DNA of 50,899 bases from Ralstonia insidiosa (lineage in GTDB: Bacteria > Pseudomonadota > Gammaproteobacteria > Burkholderiales > Burkholderiaceae). Both the position numbers and the translations under genes were made by a program. Positions 46,179-50,899 of this stretch are shown here, one piece after another (positions within the stretch are counted from its first letter, which is position 1; the number at the start of each line of letters is the position of its first letter). Location of the stretch: contig NZ_VZPV01000006.1 in assembly GCF_008801405.1 (NCBI RefSeq), positions 1 through 50,899 on the forward strand. Direction: 5' to 3'. The notes under the pieces were generated by a model. It was not told the DNA's origin. It searched no databases and worked only from the letters and a program-made list of their open reading frames with translations.

Positions 46179-47860
46179 AAAACTGGAATCCTCAAATCAA
46201 GCCCCTGGTGATAGCACTGATCGCCGTAACTGCTCTGCAGGGTTGCGGCATTACGCAGGTACGTGAGAACCAAGCGGCAATCGTTTCGGACGCACAGGCC
46301 AAGCTTGACGGGGCACCTCGTAGCCGCCCGGTAGTCCGGATTCACGATGGATCTTGGCTGATGGGCGAGAAGATTCGCGCAAGCAAACCGCAGCCGGAGA
46401 TTTTCAGCAAGCAGGTGGTGTTCAAGGGGTCGCTCGCTAGTCTCACTGAAGCGGCGGATTGGATCGCCCAGAACGTTGGCGTACGTGCCACCGTCGAAGC
46501 TTCGGCCGCCACTATCCCGCTCCAGATGGCCCGGTCCGGCTCCGGGAACCCGCCCCAACGCATGTCGGATTTGAACGGCCCCCTGCCATCGAGCTACGGC
46601 ACTGGTGCGGCGCCACTCTCACCGACCGGCGCCGCAATCTCTGCTGGCACGACGGCGAGCGCGTCGGTCGCGCCACTGGTGTTGAGCTATACCGGCAACC
46701 TGCGCGGTTTCCTTGAAACGATTGACGCACACTGGGGCGTTTGGGATCGCTACCGCGACGGCACCGTTGCATTTTTCAAGACTGAAACGCGCACCTTTCC
46801 GTTGCCAGACCTGGGCGAAGTCGCCTCAATGAACGGCTCGATTTCGGCTAACTCAACTGGGGCGGCTGGCTCGGGATCGTCCGGCACGAGCACGGCATCG
46901 ACGGGCACCGGTTCATCGAGCGGTTCCGGCAACGGCGGCCAGACAGCGACGCTCGCTGTGGTATCCGATCCGTGGCTGAATCTGGAGAAGATCGCCAAGA
47001 CAATCGCCGGTGCAGATGCAACAGTGGTGGCCGACAAGCATCTCGGTTCGGTAACGGTCACAGCCACGCCGCCGCAATGTGATCGCCTTGAAGAATGGGT
47101 CAAGGGTCTGGACGCCATGTTCGGCAAACAGATCGGCATTGACGTGAAGATCTATGAAGTCCGGTTGTCGCAAGAAGACAACTACGGTTTGAATCTGTCG
47201 CTTGCTTACAAGTCCGGCAACGGCCATACCGGCGCGACATTCACTGGAGCTGGCGTTCCAAGCGTAACGAGCACGGCATCGCCAATGACCTTTGGCGCCA
47301 CCATCGTCGGCGGCAAGTTGGACGGCACCAAGGCCGCGCTCCAAGCGCTGTCCACCTTGGGTAATGTCTCGCGGGTTCTGCAACGCGGTGGCGTCACACA
47401 AAACGGCAAGGTGCTTGCGCTGCAGGACGCGACGCTGCAGGACTTCGTGCAAGGCACGCAAACAACGCTAGCCAGCAACGTTGGCTCTACGACGGCTATT
47501 CAAACCTCTACCAACATCTCCGGCTTCACTGGCAATTTCCGGCCCAAGGTCATCAATGGCCGAATCATGATGGTCTTCGATATGACCATCTCGGAGCTTC
47601 AACCGCTGCAAACCTTTACTTCGGGCAGCAGTGCGAGCCAGTCGACCGTCCAACTGCGAACGATGCCTCTGGCGCGCTTCGAGCAGTCGGTGGGGCTCAG
47701 GCCTGGCGAAACGCTGGTACTCACTGGCATGCGCGAGCAATCCACAAGCACAACCAACAACGGTATCGGCTCGCCGTACATGCCGCTGCTGGGCGGTGGC
47801 GTCGATGCGCAGAAGAAGGACACGATGATCGCTGTCGTCATCACTGCGCGCCTGCTCTAA
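46175..47860 (+). CDS. pilN: Outer-membrane lipoprotein secretin PilN
   Basis: A 561-residue secretin. ATG at 46175 follows AGGAGTAGGCG; signal with lipobox LQGC gives a lipoprotein as in R64 PilN. N-terminal domains (about residues 70-260, with a Gly/Ser-rich linker near 235-260) are followed by the secretin core ending in QSVGLRPGETLVLTGMREQ. It forms the outer-membrane pore for the thin pilus. Confidence 0.92.
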   Translation: MKNWNPQIKPLVIALIAVTALQGCGITQVRENQAAIVSDAQAKLDGAPRSRPVVRIHDGSWLMGEKIRASKPQPEIFSKQVVFKGSLASLTEAADWIAQNVGVRATVEASAATIPLQMARSGSGNPPQRMSDLNGPLPSSYGTGAAPLSPTGAAISAGTTASASVAPLVLSYTGNLRGFLETIDAHWGVWDRYRDGTVAFFKTETRTFPLPDLGEVASMNGSISANSTGAAGSGSSGTSTASTGTGSSSGSGNGGQTATLAVVSDPWLNLEKIAKTIAGADATVVADKHLGSVTVTATPPQCDRLEEWVKGLDAMFGKQIGIDVKIYEVRLSQEDNYGLNLSLAYKSGNGHTGATFTGAGVPSVTSTASPMTFGATIVGGKLDGTKAALQALSTLGNVSRVLQRGGVTQNGKVLALQDATLQDFVQGTQTTLASNVGSTTAIQTSTNISGFTGNFRPKVINGRIMMVFDMTISELQPLQTFTSGSSASQSTVQLRTMPLARFEQSVGLRPGETLVLTGMREQSTSTTNNGIGSPYMPLLGGGVDAQKKDTMIAVVITARLL

Positions 47861-47877
47861 CCAAGGGAAATTCCGAC

Positions 47878-48444
47878 ATGAACAGAACCCTCATGAATGT
47901 CTTGGCGAGTGCGCTGCTGGCCGCTATTGCGATTTCCGCGCGCGCGCAGAACGCTTCAGCACCGCAAGCTTCTCTGGCCAGTGCCGGCGCACAGCAAGGC
48001 ACGTCGTCAGCTGTCAGCCCGGCCGCCGCCGCGGGCGCGCAGCTCGCTCAAGGTGCACGCAGCTCCGAGTCCGATGAATTGGCCAACCTGCAGAAGCAGA
48101 TTCCGCTGTGGAAAGCACGTGCCGAAATCGCCAAGTACCAGGCCGAGGTCCGTAAATCGGAGCCGGCCGTGGGATTGGCCGCGCCGCTGCCGGCAGCAAC
48201 CATGGCAGCAGCACAGGGGGCCGTCCCCGCAGCAGCACCGGCCGCATCCGCGCTTGCTGCAGGGCCGCGCGCGATTTCGCTGCACGCCTACGACGGCAAG
48301 TACACCGCGATGGTGGAGGTAAACGGCCAAGCCATCCCTGTACGCGCTGGCGACACGCTTGACGGCGGCTGGAAGGTCGCTGGCATTGACGACGCGGGCA
48401 TCAAGATCGTCAACGGCAAGCGTGTGCGTATTCTGAGGCCCTAA
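47878..48444 (+). CDS. pilP: Pilus assembly protein PilP (type IVb)
   Basis: A 188-residue protein: signal peptide (residues 1-24), Ala-rich region with a helix (SDELANLQKQIPLWKARAEIAKYQAEV), and a C-terminal beta domain LHAYDGKYTAMVEVNGQAIPVRAGDTLDGGWKV, typical of the R64-type PilP. It is a periplasmic link between inner-membrane complex and secretin. Confidence 0.88.
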   Translation: MNRTLMNVLASALLAAIAISARAQNASAPQASLASAGAQQGTSSAVSPAAAAGAQLAQGARSSESDELANLQKQIPLWKARAEIAKYQAEVRKSEPAVGLAAPLPAATMAAAQGAVPAAAPAASALAAGPRAISLHAYDGKYTAMVEVNGQAIPVRAGDTLDGGWKVAGIDDAGIKIVNGKRVRILRP

Positions 48445-48446
48445 CC

Positions 48447-49703
48447 ATGGCGCACGCACTTACCTTTTCCGGTGCGAAGGGTGCTTTTGCAATTGGTTTG
48501 TCGTGGCAGCACGAGGAAAACCTGCCAAAGGCACAAAGCTTGCGCAAGCTGGCACGTCAGCTCGGGCCCAACGTGCGATGGGGCGTAGCGTTCAAGAATG
48601 CGCACGGCACCTTTCAAAGTGCGCTGTGTGAACCGATTGCAGGCGTCAAACCGTCACGGGCCAGACCTCTAGCGGCCATTGTCGCCACTGCGCATCCGCA
48701 ACCCTGGGCAGGCCTGTATCACCTGGGCGGCGAGCATTACTGGTACATCGCGGTACGCCAGGGGCAAGCCGTCATCGCCGGCGGCGATCAGGTTGGCACG
48801 ATCAGCGAACTGGCTGCTATTCGCGCTTATCACCAATCGCTACCAGGCTGGACCGAGATCGAGGGCAATCTAGACGACTTGGCCAACCTTGCACGCCAGG
48901 CCACGAGCGTGCCGGCTCTACACGACGTGCAGTCTGGCTCCTGGCGGACTGCCGCGCTTGCCGTAACAGCAATTGCGCTTGTGGTGGGAACTGTCTTTGG
49001 CGGCTGGTACTTGTATGACCAACAGCAAGAGGCCGAACGCTTGGCGGCCCAGGCCCGCCAGAAGGCAGCGGCCGCGCGCAAAGCTGCTGCTGCCCAGCAA
49101 CGCATCCAACCTTGGCTTCGCGAGCCCACGCCGGCGATGTTCTTCGAGGCCTGCCGGGCGGCCTGGCACGAGCAGGAGTTGGCCATGCGTGGCTGGACGC
49201 TCGCCAGTTGGCATTGCAAGCCCCGTCCTGGTAACGCCCCCGAAGCTGGCCGAATTTCCATCGAGACATCGTGGAACCGAGAAGGCGGCCTTGCAGCGGA
49301 TGCGCCTGGCGCACTCTCGGCTGACGGGCAGTCGGCCAATCATTCTCGCGAGGCCTCCTCGCCTTTTGGGCCGCCGGCGAATATCGACGTGCTCCCCCTT
49401 ACTGCCGCACGCAAGAACATCTGGATGCTCGCGCAGGAACATGGCTTGACTTTGCGCTTGACCGATCCACCGCCTCCGCCAGCGCAGGCCGACAAGGATG
49501 CGCCACCCCCCGATCCTTGGATTCAGGTGACGGCGAATTTTACGCTGGCCGCACCGCCCTGGTTGGATTTGGCCGCGGCTTTCGATGTAGTGCCGGGCCT
49601 GCGCGTAGTCGACCTGGGCTACGACGCGCGAGCTCAACAATGGACCGCCAACGGCACGCTTTACACCGCGCGAGGCGCGGCGCCTGTACACGGAGGAATT
49701 TGA
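48447..49703 (+). CDS. pilO: Pilin accessory protein PilO (type IVb)
   Basis: A 418-residue PilO2-type protein: a cytoplasmic N-terminal domain of about 165 residues, one membrane helix (about residues 170-190, ALAVTAIALVVGTVFGGWY), a coiled coil and a periplasmic domain. It bridges the ATPase side and the periplasmic PilP. Its stop overlaps the pilQ start by one base. Confidence 0.88.
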   Translation: MAHALTFSGAKGAFAIGLSWQHEENLPKAQSLRKLARQLGPNVRWGVAFKNAHGTFQSALCEPIAGVKPSRARPLAAIVATAHPQPWAGLYHLGGEHYWYIAVRQGQAVIAGGDQVGTISELAAIRAYHQSLPGWTEIEGNLDDLANLARQATSVPALHDVQSGSWRTAALAVTAIALVVGTVFGGWYLYDQQQEAERLAAQARQKAAAARKAAAAQQRIQPWLREPTPAMFFEACRAAWHEQELAMRGWTLASWHCKPRPGNAPEAGRISIETSWNREGGLAADAPGALSADGQSANHSREASSPFGPPANIDVLPLTAARKNIWMLAQEHGLTLRLTDPPPPPAQADKDAPPPDPWIQVTANFTLAAPPWLDLAAAFDVVPGLRVVDLGYDARAQQWTANGTLYTARGAAPVHGGI

Positions 49704-50899
49704 TGTTTGCCTTCCTGAACCGTTTTGTTCGCAAACCGGCGCGGCTCGATCCCGGCGCGGCTGGCCGTGGCGGTGCCGTGACAGCCACGGACAAGGCCAA
49801 TCTGGTGCCCGAACCGCCCGAAGCGCTGGCACCCCACGTCGTCTATCCGCGAGTGTTTGGCCCGCGTTTTGAACAGATCGCAGTTGATCTGAATCTGCTC
49901 TCTACAGGCCAGGCCCAGGCACTGCGCCAGCGGGCAGCAGGGCAGGGTGGGTATGTCGAATACCTGGCTCCGACGTTTGGCCTATCGTCCGAACAGGTGC
50001 AACGTGTGCTGGCCGCGCAGGGTTTTGTCGTGCACGTGGATGCACGTCACTATGGCACCCCGCGCTTTCTAGCATGGGAAGCCGTGCTACGGCGCCTGGG
50101 TGCCACGCCCCAGGTCAGGAAAGCCTCCGCCCAGGACCTGGCGGCGCTGCGCCGGGAGTTGGCCAATGCCGGGCGGCTGGACGATACCGATCTACAGACC
50201 CTGGCCAAGGCGCGTCAACTGATCGCCGATGCTGCCGCAGTCGGCGCCTCTGACATTCACATCCTGGTGCGCGAGGACCACACCGAGGTCCAGATCCGCA
50301 TCAAGGGCGATCTGTGGACAGTCGCCTCGATGTCGATGCGCCGCGAGGAAGGTGAGCGCCTGACGCGCTCTATGTATTCGGGCTTGGCCACCATCAAGGA
50401 GGACAGCTACAAGGCGCTGAACTTCCAGAATGCACAGATCACAGGTGAAGCGCTGCCCGGCACGGGGCTCACCTCTGTACGGATTATTCGAGGGCCATCA
50501 TTTCCGGTGGAGTCCGGTGGCGGCTTCTTGGTTGCACGTTTGCAATATCGTGATCTTGCGGCGCAATCCGAGGGCTCCCCAGAAGTTGCGAAGCGCTTGG
50601 ATTTGTGCACGCCCAAAGCGCCACCGGGCGCTTTCCGTTTGGGAGAGATGGGTTACACGCCGCTGCAGGTGGAACTCGTCTCACGGCTGATGCATCGCCC
50701 GATGGGTGCTGTCATCGTGACCGGCCCTACGGGCTCGGGTAAAACTACCACGCTCTATGAATACACGCGGGAACGGGCGCGCCTGCTCCCACATGACCGC
50801 CTGATCACCATCGAGGACCCCACCGAATACCCGATGAACTGGGCGATCCAGCTCGTCACCGACAGCAAAAGCTTTCCGCAGATGCTGACCAAGACGCTG
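49703..50899 (+). CDS. pilQ: Type IVb pilus assembly ATPase PilQ, N-terminal part (runs over the circle join)
   Basis: ATG at 49703 after CGGAGGAATTTG. The reading frame stays open to the window end and, after removal of the 127-bp overlap, joins the part at 1-760. This half contains the N-terminal domain, IADAAAVGASDIHILVRE, and Walker A GPTGSGKTTT. Together about 609 residues, longer than R64 PilQ (about 520), mainly in the N-terminal part. Confidence 0.93.
   Translation, partial: MFAFLNRFVRKPARLDPGAAGRGGAVTATDKANLVPEPPEALAPHVVYPRVFGPRFEQIAVDLNLLSTGQAQALRQRAAGQGGYVEYLAPTFGLSSEQVQRVLAAQGFVVHVDARHYGTPRFLAWEAVLRRLGATPQVRKASAQDLAALRRELANAGRLDDTDLQTLAKARQLIADAAAVGASDIHILVREDHTEVQIRIKGDLWTVASMSMRREEGERLTRSMYSGLATIKEDSYKALNFQNAQITGEALPGTGLTSVRIIRGPSFPVESGGGFLVARLQYRDLAAQSEGSPEVAKRLDLCTPKAPPGAFRLGEMGYTPLQVELVSRLMHRPMGAVIVTGPTGSGKTTTLYEYTRERARLLPHDRLITIEDPTEYPMNWAIQLVTDSKSFPQMLTKTL
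50773..50899. repeat. Terminal direct repeat, right copy
   Basis: Identical to 1-127; see the left copy. Bases here duplicate the start of the window and should be counted once. Confidence 0.95.

Overview
The window is a whole circular plasmid. Its first 127 bases are repeated exactly as its last 127 bases (1-127 = 50773-50899), so the true replicon is about 50,772 bp and the pilus ATPase gene pilQ runs across the join. High GC, DUF3717 and DUF2274 genes, and the mix of trb and thin-pilus genes point to a betaproteobacterial host, probably Burkholderiales. No resistance, metal, catabolic or insertion-sequence genes were recognised. The plasmid is mostly backbone.

Layout, starting at the pilus operon: 44.18-50.9 kb continuing through 1-4.7 kb is an R64-like type IVb pilus operon (VirB9-like protein, lytic transglycosylase, TcpQ-type protein, secretin PilN, PilP, PilO, PilQ, PilR, PilS, PilM, PilV, then a secreted proline-rich protein). 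4.7-6.05 kb holds a small ribbon-helix-helix regulator facing a CAP-domain lipoprotein. 6.1-21.45 kb is a second transfer operon: ssb, a second lytic transglycosylase, trbB-C-D-E-J-L-F-G-I in the order seen on Ti-type plasmids, a TraB/Lnt-like protein, DUF2274, a secreted phospholipase-D nuclease and DUF3717. Both operons begin with the same roughly 75-bp hairpin leader. 21.5-22.5 kb has two small monocistronic genes. 22.5-23.15 kb is a GC-rich gene-free region with a 102-bp nested inverted repeat (oriT or single-strand-promoter candidate). 23.17-27.37 kb looks like a leading region (DUF932, large ParB-like protein, DUF4942), and 27.8-29.6 kb encodes the coupling protein VirD4/TraD on the minus strand.

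29.6-31.1 kb is a gene-poor, hairpin-dense region, best read as a large structured RNA on the minus strand. 31.35-31.5 kb may encode a small RNA. 31.5-34.1 kb is the replication module: a Rep_3-type initiator between two iteron arrays of very different spacing, plus an AT-rich stretch and a perfect DnaA box. 34.6-36.3 kb has a SprT-like protein and a ParF/ParG-like partition system with ACTC-box centromere repeats. 36.4-38.8 kb is a block of small unknown genes. 39-42.4 kb holds a tyrosine recombinase, two zinc-finger proteins and a PemI/PemK-like toxin-antitoxin pair. 42.8-44.1 kb carries two paralogous repressors and a divergent Cro-like protein just upstream of the pilus operon, so they may act as its switch.

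Points that stand out: (1) the roughly 1.4-kb structured-RNA candidate; (2) a promoter plus structured-leader module repeated three times with compensatory changes; (3) stem-loops 27-33 nt ahead of several start codons; (4) the two-array origin; (5) ACTC boxes at promoters far from par; and (6) the absence of any recognisable relaxase although pilus, secretion channel and coupling protein are all present. Assignments rest on motifs and gene order read by eye; no database search was run.
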